A stretch of 64,000 nucleotides of DNA from Rhizodiscina lignyota (Eukaryota; Ascomycota; Dothideomycetes; Aulographales; Rhizodiscinaceae). Each line of letters begins with the position of its first letter. Within the stretch, counting starts at the first letter, position 1. The DNA lies in the NCBI GenBank assembly GCA_010015805.1, contig ML978124.1, positions 186,001 to 250,000 of the forward strand, given 5' to 3'. Shown here in pieces: positions 22,267 through 33,701 of this stretch. Below the pieces are notes generated by a model. The model ran no database searches. It worked only from the letters and a program-made list of their open reading frames with translations, and was not told the DNA's origin. A program made the position numbers and the translations under genes.

Positions 22267-24219
22267 ATGATTGGAAACGTGAATGGGAATGGACCAGCTA
22301 CCATTGCTGATAAGAAGGTAACTGTAGAGCGCCTGAAAGAGAAGTACGAAGAAGAGCGCAAGAAGCGAATCCGCCCCGAAGGCGAATCACAATTCATCGA
22401 CCTCCGCACGTCAGGCCAATTCCATCACTACATCGACGATCCATGGGTGCAATCAAATGCTAACGGGGATTCTATCCAAGACCCACCCCTGGACGAGGGC
22501 TCTCGATGCAAATACCTTATTATCGGAACGGGTTTCGCAGGCCTATTGATGGCAGCTCGCCTTCTCCAAAGCGGCATTGACGGCGCAGATATTCGCATGG
22601 TAGACAAAGCGGCTGGATACGGTGGTACATGGTATTGGAACAGATTCCCAGGACTGGCATGCGATATCGAAAGTTATATCTACATGCCGCTGCTTGAAGA
22701 ATTGGGGTGGATGCCGAAGCACAAGTACGCATATGGTGCAGAGATCCGTGCAGGCTGTGAGGCGATAGCCACAAAGTTCAACTTGCGAGACAAGACGTTT
22801 TTCCGCCGTCTAGTGAAAAGCTTGACGTGGGATGAAGACTTGAAGGAGTGGGTTGCGGTGTCGGACCCTGAGGGTGAGGCAGACGGCCGCAAGGCCCTCG
22901 AAATACGAGCGCAATACGTGTTGATGGCTATTGGACTTGCTGATCGACCGAAGCTCACCAACCTGCCGGGTGTTGACTCTTTCAAAGGCCACAGTATGCA
23001 CTCCGCACGATGGGATTATGCATATACTGGAGGCTCACAAGAAGATCCGTCAATGGTGAATTTGAAAGACAAGACAGTGGGTGTCATCGGAACAGGTTGC
23101 TCCGCTATCCAAATTGTGCCGGAGTTAGCGAAATGGGCGAAACAGGTGTATGTGTTTCAACGTACGCCTAGCGCTGTCAGCCAGCGTCTGAACCGGCGGA
23201 CGGATCCCAACCAATTCAAATGCTCGGTAGCAAACAAGAAAGGCTGGCAGGTAGAACGCATGGAGAACTTCAACGCGTTTGTACATAAGACGGATCCGCT
23301 TCCGGAAGTCGACCTTGTGGCGGATGAGTGCACAGCTTGGGAGACCCACTATGCCGCCGGCGGATCGCATCAAGGAGTATCGATGGAAGAGGCTCCTGCT
23401 CATCTGGAAAAGTTGTTTCTGCAAGATTTGCCGCGTGCAGAAGGAATTCGAAACGACATTGACAGGATTGTCAAGGACAAGAACACCGCCGAAAAGCTCA
23501 AGTTCTGGTACCCTAGTTGGTGTAAGAGACCGGCTTTCAACGGGGATTGGTATCAAGCATTCAACTCTCCAAACGTAACTCTCGTCGATACCGATGGAAA
23601 GGGTGTCGATCGTATTCAGGAGAATGGTGTCGTCGCGAACAGCAAGGAATATCCGGTGGATCTGCTCATCTTCAGTACAGGATATAAGGTAGGTCTCGGG
23701 AGTAACAGCCCTGGCGCTAGATCGAACATCAGGATTACTGGCCGAGGCGGGAAGGATATGGACAAAATGTTCGCTACCGCGGCTTGCACACTACACGGCC
23801 TCTACGCCCCTGGTTTTCCGAACCTCTTCTGGACAGGGCCTGCACAGGCAGGCTTCAGTACCAACCAGACCTATTCTCTTGTTCAGATGTCGCAACACTT
23901 TGCTTGGATTTTATCAACTGTAGAGTCCAAGTCACCGAAAGGAAGGGTGATACTTGAGCCGACACTTGATGCAGGTGAGGAGTGGACTCAAAGATTGCTT
24001 GGAACTGCCGCTGGGATGATGCATACCGTCGGATGTACTCCGAATTATTACAACCAAGAGGGAGACCTCCAGCGAAAGGCCGCGAAAGGACCGAAAGAGC
24101 GGATGCAGCTGATGAGAGCGGGGATTTGGGGAACTGGTATAATCAATTATGTGAATATCTTGAGGAAGTGGCGAGAGGACGGAGGAATGGAAGGCATGAG
24201 TATTGAAACCACAACGTGA
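22267..24219 (+). CDS. Baeyer-Villiger-type FAD monooxygenase
   Basis: Single exon, 650 residues. An ~80-residue N-terminal extension precedes the FAD Rossmann motif 'IIGTGFAGLLMAARLL'. The family segment 'GGTWYWNRFPGLACDIESY' follows. The type I Baeyer-Villiger fingerprint FxGxxxHxxxW is present as 'FKGHSMHSARWDY', and the NADPH-binding Rossmann motif as 'GVIGTGCSAIQIVPELA'. The enzyme should insert oxygen next to a carbonyl, turning a ketone into an ester or lactone, using NADPH and O2. Related fungal enzymes act on steroids, cyclic ketones or secondary metabolites; the substrate here is unknown. It lies 3.5 kb from a Zn2Cys6 regulator, and the lack of introns contrasts with its neighbours. 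Confidence 0.95.
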   Translation: MIGNVNGNGPATIADKKVTVERLKEKYEEERKKRIRPEGESQFIDLRTSGQFHHYIDDPWVQSNANGDSIQDPPLDEGSRCKYLIIGTGFAGLLMAARLLQSGIDGADIRMVDKAAGYGGTWYWNRFPGLACDIESYIYMPLLEELGWMPKHKYAYGAEIRAGCEAIATKFNLRDKTFFRRLVKSLTWDEDLKEWVAVSDPEGEADGRKALEIRAQYVLMAIGLADRPKLTNLPGVDSFKGHSMHSARWDYAYTGGSQEDPSMVNLKDKTVGVIGTGCSAIQIVPELAKWAKQVYVFQRTPSAVSQRLNRRTDPNQFKCSVANKKGWQVERMENFNAFVHKTDPLPEVDLVADECTAWETHYAAGGSHQGVSMEEAPAHLEKLFLQDLPRAEGIRNDIDRIVKDKNTAEKLKFWYPSWCKRPAFNGDWYQAFNSPNVTLVDTDGKGVDRIQENGVVANSKEYPVDLLIFSTGYKVGLGSNSPGARSNIRITGRGGKDMDKMFATAACTLHGLYAPGFPNLFWTGPAQAGFSTNQTYSLVQMSQHFAWILSTVESKSPKGRVILEPTLDAGEEWTQRLLGTAAGMMHTVGCTPNYYNQEGDLQRKAAKGPKERMQLMRAGIWGTGIINYVNILRKWREDGGMEGMSIETTT

Positions 24220-24658
24220 GGTATAGGAATTACTAGCCGCTTCTTTTGCAGTAGTTATCCGCCCTGCTCGGCCATCCACCTTACAGCATTCGAAAACCAA
24301 TTTCCGCTCTCAGTGTGAAAGTTCAGTCTGTTCAGAGAGCTGACGACCCGTGCCGCCGTGCCAAGGGTGCGTACGTGCACGGCCTGAAATTGGTTGGCTA
24401 TACGGATAACAGGTGGGGCTCTTAGTGCTTTACAGTAAGTGGTTACGGCTCTCAGTCACAGCAGTTCTAGGGAAGCCCTAGCGTATTGAAGCCAATCACG
24501 TAACTGGACGTGACCCCACGGGCCGCCCCGATCTCCGTCTCAAGTCTATGTTTTGGCCCCCATCTTGGGTATAGCAGTCAATTTATATATGTGGTTCACT
24601 ATGCCGCTCTCAAAAGCTCTCATGCGCTTTTCATACACCAAGGCGGCGAAGGTCTGGT
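24220..24658. other. Intergenic spacer
   Basis: 440 bases between two genes on the same strand. No gene or repeat recognised; it presumably carries the promoter of the downstream membrane-protein gene. Confidence 0.55.
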
Positions 24659-27065
24659 ATGGCTTCGTCGAGCCGGCCTGAGCAGAAGAATCTGTTGCCA
24701 TTCCCCACATCAAGAGCTCCGTCTCCTTCGCCCTCTCCGCAACCTCAGATCAAATATGTTAAGAGATCCGGGCAAAAGCGAGACTACATACGCAGGATTT
24801 GGCGTACTTTTCTCAAACAGTCCCGTCTAGGTGCCGTGTGGGCGCTTTTCTGGATCGATCATGAAGATGCAAAGATCATCGTCGACAGAGGGCGCGCTCT
24901 TGTACTCTCGCGCTCACTCTTCCACCTCCTGGCCCTCAGCATGACGATAGCACTCAGCTGGCTCCAGATAGCGGGCTTCTACATTGGGGGAACACTAGAA
25001 GGATGGCACAGTCCAGATTCTGAATCGGCCAAGCTGCTTCTGCTCCAAATCGCAGCAAAGGTTCTCGAGCTGATCGTCATAACATCGCTCACAACAGTCG
25101 TTGTCGAGATCGTCCGCTCGTTTCTGCTAGACAGCTCTATACCATTCGGATGGATTGCAGCCCACCTACAGTTTTCCGACCCATTATGGTTCGTGTCCGA
25201 GGGCTTTTGGGCGGCGCTGAAAGGCTTCAAGAATAAGACACGCTTCGCTGCTGTTGCGTTGTTCCTAGTCGTTTGCGGCGCCATTGCGCTCCTCACGGGC
25301 CCAGCGACTGCTGTGCTCCTCATTCCAGCTTGGCGAACGGATTGGTACGCTGGCGGGACAGATTACTTCCTTTCCAGCACCCCGGCCGACATCTGGCCCA
25401 CTCGTCTCACCATAAACGCAATTGGCGGACTGGATTGTCAGAATGTATCGAGCGATGCCATCAAGGCGCCTTTGGTCAGCCAGTCGGGTTGTATCTGGGC
25501 TGGGTACCCTGGCCTTCGTGCCGACAATTTTGATGCCCATCAAAGTCAAGTTTTCAATGTAACGCTCAATGATGGCCTGCAGAGCCGTCTACTAGTATGT
25601 ATCTCTCAAAATTGTGTACGCCTTGTGCTTATCGCGCCTTTAGCAACGCTTTCTTCGCTATATCCCAGAGGTCATTACGATCGCTCCACAAGCAGCTGTA
25701 ATCCTGCCGACCAACAACTTTAGCATCGGATGGACGAATGCCATTTCTTCGCTGCGAGGGATCAGCTCCAAAGCACACTACCAACGTAACATCGGTGGCT
25801 CAACCTTCCGGGTCAAATCTGCAGTACCCTTCGTACGGGCGAACTGCTTCGAGTATGTCAACTTCACCGTACCGGACAACTTCATGTTGTACCCGTACTT
25901 GCCTGAGACCGGATCAGCACAAGGTATCTGCTACCGACTGCCCAACCAGACTATCTTGGATTCGACTTTACCCGCTGCGCAATGGATCATTCCGAATGCA
26001 TCTTACCCTCTCAGCAATGGCACAGAGTCTGTACCGAGTCCGAGCGCCTTTGTCAATCTGCAGATCTCAGCTGCAGGAAGCCGATGGGCCAACTTCAGCG
26101 CGATAATGGCTTGCTCCGTTGACGCACGATGGATTAACACCACCAACGTGGGAACAGGATTCGACGCTACTTCTCAGCGTAGCTATTCCGTACACGCGGA
26201 GCCACCAGAGGCTTACATAAACCCTCCACCTGGTATACAGTTTCCAGCAACCGAGGAACAGGTCAAGGCTTCTTTTGATAAAGATTGGCTTGACGCACTC
26301 TCACCTTTAGTCGAAGCTGGCGACGTTCAAAACTTCAACACCAGCACATATCCCGGCTACAACACCCTGGCAGATATCCTACATGCGATGACACTTGATG
26401 ACGGGCACACAGCGTTGTTCGCAATCATTGACCAGATCTCGAGCGTGGTAGCAACTGTTGTTGCTGACGGCATGTCTCGCGTTGGTTACAGGGCCAATGG
26501 CGGTGACATTGAGCTTGCCGGATGGCAACATCAGGTTGTAGATCGGTATAACATGGACTTCGCTCCCGGATCTCGATGGGGTAAGGACGTGTACAAAGGT
26601 ACCGCAAGCACCACCTTTCCTGATGGTTACGATGCGTCAAACACCACCAAGCAGCGGCTGGACATATATATACAGGGCTACAGCTTCAAGGCCGATTCTA
26701 CTGCGTACTGGCTGTCGCTGGTGCTGTTCTTCGTACACGCCATCATTGTAATTAGCCACCTCGTGTATCGCCTCTTCCTCCGGAAGGATTCGTCCGTTGC
26801 ATGGGAAAGCGTTACAGATCTCATGGCATTGGCCCTCACGTCCGAGCCGCCGCAAGGCGAAGGCCAGGGAGCGCTGCACAATACGTGTGGCGGTGTGGAT
26901 AGCTTCCAAACACTCTCGGCTCCGATCGCAGCAAGGGTACCCGAGCCAGACGCGAATAGATTGTATGTCGCTAGCGAGCAAGTGCAGCTCTTTATGGGTG
27001 GCGATATCAAGAAGCGGAGCCTATCGAAAGTCGAGCCCGGCCTAACGTATGGCGCCATGACGTAG
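24659..27065 (+). CDS. Large membrane protein, three helices plus ectodomain plus one helix
   Basis: Exons 24659-25594 and 25671-27065 (intron 25595-25670) give 776 residues. A cytosolic N-terminus with a Ser/Pro run is followed by three hydrophobic helices ('LLALSMTIALSWLQIAGFYI', 'LLLQIAAKVLELIVITSL', 'AALFLV'-type around 'VALFLVVCGAIALLTGP'). An ectodomain of about 450 residues follows with many N-glycosylation sequons (NVSS, NVTL, NQTI, NASY, NTTN). A fourth helix ('YWLSLVLFFVHAIIVISHLV') and a cytosolic tail with 'SVAWESVTDLMALALTSEPP' complete it. I know this kind of fungal protein only as uncharacterised. The layout matches that of the DUF3176 gene at 38768, suggesting a common plan, although sequence similarity is low by eye. 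Confidence 0.85.
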
Positions 27066-29754
27066 ATCCTGTAGTACAGATGCTTGATAGCAGCAGTCAT
27101 TTCATTATGACTGCGGGATGTCTGCATGTTGGCGCCATGGCCATGCTATAGTCACTGCTACCCAGAACATGCCTGTGCGAAGCTTTGGAGTGTCTGTAGC
27201 AAAGTCGACATCCCGATGGCCCTAGAGCAATCACCGTCGTTCTAGCCAACGCTGATAGATTTCAGAACAAGTAAGGAAAATGTGAAAAGATGTGTGAGGC
27301 ATCGTGCTAAAGCCTACTAACCTAGCTGGGTGTATGAAGAGATTGCTTGTTCATGTTTGAGGTCGCTCCGATCCGTAGCCGCCTGGGAGAAAGGCCATGA
27401 GTATGAAGTTGACGGCGTCTCACCAACTCAGCGTAGAACAGCTGACAGTGTTAGATAGATGCCGACAAACTTGTTCTAGAACACTGTGCCCGAACAATGT
27501 ATCATGGCTGAGAGGAGGGACCGGACAATCGACCGTGGAAGGGGATGTCAGCGGGGAATGCAAGTTCGGTGATTGGATAGAGAAGCTCTTGGTGCTAAAT
27601 CGCAATACCTCATTAGAGAAGGTGGCTGCACGTAAAACAGATGGGGAAATCGAAAATTGGAAACACTATCTGACAGGCGCTGCGAATTTGAGATGTGTCA
27701 CATGGAGTTTCTCGGAATAGCTCCATGACACAGATTGACGAGGCCAATCAGACGTTGAGAGAATGATCGTGTACCTAGATCTCGTACCGGGGTGTAGAAG
27801 GAGATCTGTGATCTCTTCCGAACAAAGTACATGACTAAATTCCGCAGCTATGTCGTGACATATTTGAGATGATACGCAGATGCAGGTTTTGGGGGCGGCA
27901 AGCATCCAGCCTCCGGGATGAGGCTTGTAGAACAATAGAACAGCGTCCGATGTTGGTGTTCTGACTTTCCTTCAAATATTCCTCCCAGAATACGAGAAAA
28001 TAGCTGTCAGTGAAATGTTTGTGACGCCGTGTCTGAGCTCAGTTGTGGATTATTTTGTAAACTGGTAGTCTCGTTGGAGAGGGTAGAAGGCTGATACCGC
28101 AGTCCTCAAACCTGAACTAAGTTCAACGAACTCGATTGCCTTTGAACAAGTGAATGGTTTGAAGAGATAGTCGTCGATATTCTGAGAGGCCAATTACGAG
28201 CTGAAGAGGAGAAGAAATTGTAATTGCGTTTGGGTCACATGACATAAAGCTAAGCTATTATAGGGTTAGAATCAGACGCCAATCCCAGTTTGACCGCGAG
28301 ACGCGGACGCGAGTTCGGACAAGAAAGCGATTCGTGTTCTTTCATTTCTACTCCGTAGCAGTCACTGCTTCGCGGACATCATCTTACTATCTATCTCACC
28401 CAATACATCTTCCAAATATGTATTATGCTCCAGGAAGGTGAATATAATAGGTGACAGGAACCGTCCATTCAGCGTGTGCCTGTGGCATTCTGGTAAGATC
28501 TCACCGACGGCTAGATCAAGAAGCGGGAAGTAGTAGTAAGTTGAGCTCCAAGCTTGCAAAGTGGCAATGCTAACCGTTTCTTGCGAGAATCTAGCAGTTA
28601 AACTATTCTAATGCAAAGCCGTGGAGATAGCCAAGCAGACACGATGAGCTGAGGCGAGAGCGAACTGAGGAAAGTACCTCAAGCATACATTTCCTGCAAG
28701 ATTTCCAGGCGCTGGCCGCAAGAGCAATGCGAGATGTGAGTGATCGACCCTAGGAATGCGACGTATCTAGACTTGATCTTGCATTGCGCGCGATTATTTG
28801 GCGCATCCGATGCGCTACTGGACGCCCCCTGTATTTGACCTTCCGAATTGGCCGCCGCATTGAGCTCGGCCAGGAGTTCATTTACGGATCTCGCATCTAC
28901 CCCGCGCTGTGTCTAAAGATGATACTTCGTCGAGACCTCCGTCAGCCTCACAGCTTCCGTAGAGCCACGGACCTACACAATATTGGCATCTCTTGGCCTG
29001 CAGGCCCGCCGCCTGACTGATACCGTAACAGTCTTGATCAGTTACATTGGACTTAGCAGAACGAACTCATCCTGAATCGTCAGAATTAATTATAGACAGT
29101 AACTTTCTCTGCGGTCGAAAGAGAACTACGCTCTTTCATGCAGTTCTTTAGATGATCTGTGTCATAAGGTACTGCTTCTACATCAGTGTCAATAAGTTCG
29201 TAGCACTAACTCGAACTAGTCATAGCACGCGGTAGTTCGTCTGATCCCACTGTTATGTACGATGTGCAACTACCACGAGGCCTCTATGCAACACTTAATT
29301 ACTGAGTACTCGAATTGGTAGACACCAACACATGCCTCAATGTTTTCAAATCCAGACCAATGTTTCGGTATCATGGCAATGACTATTGGCAGCTTGCATC
29401 TATGTTTTGCTGTGACTGCAGCCTACATCTCTGGCACGGTCAAATTGCCTTAGCTGTCAGGCTTACGATTGCTTGGCGTCCATAAGCTTTGGCTTATTCG
29501 CACCGTTGAGGCTTCGTTCTGGACTCTGCTGGCAACAACTTGGCGATAGGCCCCCACAACACAGCCTGAGGAACGAGATGGAAATTGAGAGCAATTGAAC
29601 TTGGCGCCCGATATGAGACCCCAGTTCAAGGTATGATTAGGCCTACAGCTTTTCCTTAAATCCCTCGTCTTTGTCTTTGGCTACCAATTGGACCTCATCC
29701 ATTTCCAATTCTCCTGTCTTCCTTCCTCTCACTCCCACACCTTCGTCTGTAACA
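27066..29754. other. 2.7 kb intergenic region without a recognisable gene
   Basis: The largest gap in the window. The longest frames (107 residues at 27397-27720; 89 residues antisense at 27666-27935; 78 residues at 28784-29020) have no family features, no signal peptide and no intron-joined extension that I could build. No terminal repeats or transposase motifs were seen. The last ~90 bases before 29755 are pyrimidine-rich and probably the peroxidase leader. Confidence 0.5.
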
Positions 29755-30704
29755 ATGAAGACTTCAGCTCCTCTCCTGCTTCTCTCTTTGGCATTGTTGG
29801 CCATGGCTAAAAGCCCCGCTTGCCCCGCTGTCTGGACCCAGGTATCCAGCCATCTAACGGGGATGTTTCTTTCCAACGGCCAGTGTAATGACGACGCTCG
29901 TGCCGCCATCAGAGCTGCCTTTCACGACTGTGGTACCTGGGATAATACTCAAGGGGAGCACGGCGGTTGTGATGGCTCCCTTGTTCTTGCTCAGGAATAC
30001 CTGCTCCCGCAAAGTCAACCTCTGGAAGATATCTCAAACAAGTTGTTAGCTGTCGCTCAGCAGTTCAAAGTCAGCGTTGCGGATACCCTGGCATTTGCTG
30101 GAGCTCATGCAATCGTCACGTGTCCAGGTGGTCCCACGGTCCAGACATTCGTTGGCAGGAAGGACAATTCTACGGCTGGACCAGTTACCCTCCTCCCTGG
30201 AGCATTCGATAGCGGCGATTCTCTCTTCACTTTGTTTGAAAACAAAGGCTTCGATAAAGTTGACCTCGCTGCTTTGGTCGGTGCTCACACTAGCTCGAAG
30301 CAGGTTTGTCGCCCCAGTATACTAGCCCCCAAAGTTCTTAGCATGCTAACAGCCCAACTCAGTTCCTCGTCAACACTGCTGATGCCGGCCAATCACAAGA
30401 CTCTACTCCTGGTACTTGGGACGTGAAGTTCTACTCGGACACGACCAATCCTCCACCTGGCACCTTTGTATTTCAGTCCGATATCAACCTGGCTAACCAT
30501 CCTGTTGTTGGGCCAGAGTTTAAGGGATTCGTCAACGGCCAAGGCAAGTGGAATGGTAAATTCGCAGATGCCATGAAGCGCATGCTTCTTCTCGGCGTTC
30601 CAGGAGGCTCCGCCAACTTGATCGATTGCACCAATGCTCTGCCGAAGGCTACGCCGCTCAACAAGGTTAAACGCCAACTCAATCCATTTTCTCCAAGGAA
30701 TTAG
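29755..30704 (+). CDS. Secreted haem peroxidase (class II-like)
   Basis: Exons 29755-30303 and 30363-30704 (intron 30304-30362) give 296 residues. A signal peptide covers residues 1-18 ('MKTSAPLLLLSLALLAMA'). The distal site is 'RAAFHDCGTW' (arginine and histidine), and the proximal haem-ligand histidine is in 'DLAALVGAHTSS'. The substrate channel segment 'DTLAFAGAHAIVTCPGGP' is present. The C-terminal 'NGQGKWNGKFADAMKRMLLLG' is typical of fungal peroxidases. I did not see the acidic trio of a manganese peroxidase or an obvious surface tryptophan, so a generic (low-redox) peroxidase is most likely. It acts outside the cell using H2O2, which the GMC oxidase at 11.2 kb could supply. Confidence 0.93.
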
Positions 30705-31780
30705 AGATGTGCATAATCAATGTTACGAAGTTATGACAGAAGAGAACGACAACTTGCATGGTATAGCAGGGGGGAATGGAGTTATGGTACGAGACCGCCT
30801 TTGTGGTGCGCTCAGGTGCCGTGTATGCGGGGTAATGATAAATTAATTGGACAATATGAGCTTCTGTTGATGCCTTATTGCTAGCTTTGTGAGATGAGTG
30901 AACTGAGATTGAGTCTAACCTCAAAACATATGATCGAACATAACCGTTGCTCTTATGTGGACTGACAGTGACGGATTCATTTTGGGAGACCTCGATTAGA
31001 AGTGCTATATTCTAAATGTTGGAGGCGCTTTCCAAGTCCTGATACAAGAAAACTGAGAAAGTCCAAGTTCCCATTTATGAGATCGCGATCGTACAACTGT
31101 CTCCGAATTGTACGTGATCTTAACTGTTACTTGATCGCCTTGTAAGTGCCCTAGCCGAATTAGGAATCGCGCGTTGTTTGCAATGAAAAGTTTGGCCCTC
31201 GAAGTCAAGGGCAAACTCCACCTCTTTAGCACGGATCTGTCTCTGATATGCTTCATCTTCGACTTTCGATATGGATTTGGCATGTCCCCAGCAATATTTT
31301 ACGAATTATATCATGGCATTACTCCCGATCAGCCCGGATCGTCCCTTCAAGACTCTCTATCGCAGGCTACTAGCCCTAACTCTGAACGTGCCGACATCAC
31401 ATTCGTCAGACATTCAGCAGGGTGTGTGATTCGAGCCCAATCATTGCTTTTTCAAGCCTGGAGTTGTTCTTGTGACCAGCGTTGATGCTGATTGTTTTAT
31501 GCTTACAGTCGTTCGGAAGAGACTCCGTATTTCAAAGGGCGCCAGTTCTTACGATCATCCTCTACGATAACTTCATCAAGAATTCCCCTATGTCACAATT
31601 GTGTCATTCGCAATGCATTTACAATGCGATAAGCTTTCGACGGTCTAAGGTCATAAATGGATGCCAGCTTGTCTCCTGTTCTGATTTACAAGCTTCGCTA
31701 AAAACCTCTAGCTCTTCCGAATATTCTTGTCTACAGTATAATTGCAATTTTCTTTTACATTCTCCTGTACCAACAACGCA
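30705..31780. other. Intergenic, 1.1 kb
   Basis: No supportable gene. Frames up to about 100 residues (for example 31174-31485) show no family features. It probably holds the acetate-transporter promoter; a pyrimidine-rich tract lies just before 31781. Confidence 0.5.
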
Positions 31781-32632
31781 ATGGCAGTCTTTAATGGCCC
31801 TGAATCCGAGCAGAAATTTCAACAAGTTCTTGAAAACCCGCCTAGCGTTCAAATCTTCCTCAAGCCCATCGCGCCACCCGCTGCCCTTGGGCTCGCCGGT
31901 TTCGCGGGCTCAACTTTCATAACATCTTCCTGGATTGCCAACTGGTGGGGAACTCCAACGTCGCCGACCATCTTCTTCCCTTTCGTCGGCATCTTCGGTG
32001 GCCTCGCGCAATTCATTGCTGGGATCCATGGCTTTCAGGCACGCGACACGCTCGTAACCGTGATCAACACCATGTGGGGTTCATTCTGGATAGCCATTGG
32101 AATTCTATATGGTTTTGTGGTAAGTCTCTTCCTTTCCGCTGATGTGGCAAATGTTAACACGAGATAGGCGGCCGGATCTATCCCGCCTCACTCAATCCAT
32201 ACTCACTTCCCCGAACTAGCCGCTTGGTTCATCGTGCTCACTTTGTTTACCTGGTCCTGTGCTCTCGCTTCCACTGCCCGCGACCTCGTCCTGATGGTGT
32301 GTCTATTCTCTCTTTCTATTGGCTGCACCATCGCGTGCTGCCTCTTGGCATACAACGGCGGCGCAAACCCAGCTAGCGGCTCCGGAGATGGCTTGACCGG
32401 CAGCGTGACGAACGGCATCAAGGCTGCGAGCTACTTCTGGATGCTCTCATCCCTCTGTGCCTGGTGGCGTGTAACCGTCTACCTCGTTGAGGAAGCATAT
32501 GGCTCGAACTCGAGGATTACCAGGTTCTTCCCGCTCGTGCGAAGCCCGGTAGAAAAGCGAGCACCGTTTGTCATTCCAGGGCTCGGCGAACCTGGAGTCA
32601 AGAGGGGCGTTCCGAAGCCAATGCCAGTTTAA
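31781..32632 (+). CDS. Acetate transporter, GPR1/FUN34/YaaH (AceTr) family
   Basis: Exons 31781-32119 and 32168-32632 (intron 32120-32167, 48 bases) give 267 residues with six hydrophobic helices. The family signature near the first helix is 'APPAALGLAGFAGSTFI', a variant of NPAPLGL. The next signature, 'FVGIFGGLAQFIAGIHGFQARDTLVTV', matches the conserved second and third helices. The final 'AASYFWMLSSLCAWW' segment is also typical. The ammonium/acetate transporter family (Ady2, AcpA) imports acetate, and sometimes succinate, across the plasma membrane with protons. The C-terminus is longer than usual and basic/proline-rich ('RAPFVIPGLGEPGVKRGVPKP'). Confidence 0.93.
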
Positions 32633-33701
32633 TCTCGTCCACAACTTCCAGCAAAGTCGGTTACTGTTGTCAGTTGTGTAAGCCGTGGCTCCTCCATTTT
32701 CTCTCAAGCTCACGCATGTCACGATCGGTTCCGCGCTTTTTTATTTTGCAACTCTGATAATGGTGTTAGCATGCCGGCAGGGAGCTAAGTCAGCGCGGAA
32801 TAAATGAACTTCTTAAAATCTGTATTCAGCAGAGGAGGTTTCTTAAATCATCAAACGCAACGCTCCATGTCAGTCTAGTCGATCTGAGATTGATTGTTCA
32901 GATACCCCAATTTGCAAGAACGGCTGTAGGGTAATTGTTATGTAATTTATTTTCTGTAATGGGAGTGATGTCTAGTTGGTTTGCAAATATGCTACTGTCA
33001 AAGTTTACTTCAATAATGTGACGCGCGCACTCTTGAAAAGGCCCGATTTGAACTTCGCATGATTATTGCATGACGCCACCCGAAGGCGCCGACTGTCACT
33101 TCCAAGACACTGAAGAGTAACAGATAGCCTCTATCACCAATGAGATGAATGAGGTTCTTAAAAGTGTTACTTCTATTATATGCACAGCAAAGAATCTAGA
33201 AGTAAGCTTCAGAAGAGATTATCTCACTTAGCCCTGAGTGCATGAGCTGCTCGCACAGAGCCGTTGCAGCTTGCAAGTCAACCACTAATCTGTCACCTCG
33301 TGCCCCACACCAGCTCGGTATTTTTTAGGTTAATACCTATTTGACTCTCAGCCTCTTTTTCACGAGCTACATTCAGCTCCCTTGCAATTTGAGATCGAAA
33401 GATGAGGGAATTCACGGCATGCCGCTTCTTGATAAGATCAAGCTTTAGCTTTTCACCTTCCTTTTTAGGCGGCTGGGTCAGCTCCTGTCTTACTGTTACC
33501 GTGTACATTCTTGTAAACGTGGAGTATTTTGTACATTTAACTAATTAATGCGTTAAACACTTTCAATTTTCCTTCGTCTCCGAAGGAAAAAGTTCCGTGT
33601 TTCCGACTGAGGAACATCCGGATTGTGGCTATCGAGACATCGAGACATCGGCACTTTGTCAAATCTTCACTTCTTCTCTCAATTGGCGCCTCCAAGTCTC
33701 G
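32633..33701. other. Intergenic, 1.07 kb
   Basis: No supportable gene. A minus-strand 71-residue frame (33293-33508), rich in lysine, glutamate and arginine, looks mildly protein-like but has no family match and no plausible start context; it is listed among the rejected items. Confidence 0.45.

Noticed and set aside
27397-27720. 107-residue plus-strand frame in the large gap
   Set aside because: No recognisable motif, no signal peptide, and composition not biased to coding.
33293-33508. Minus-strand 71-residue frame
   Set aside because: Charged composition looks mildly protein-like, but there is no start context, splice extension, family motif or neighbour relation.
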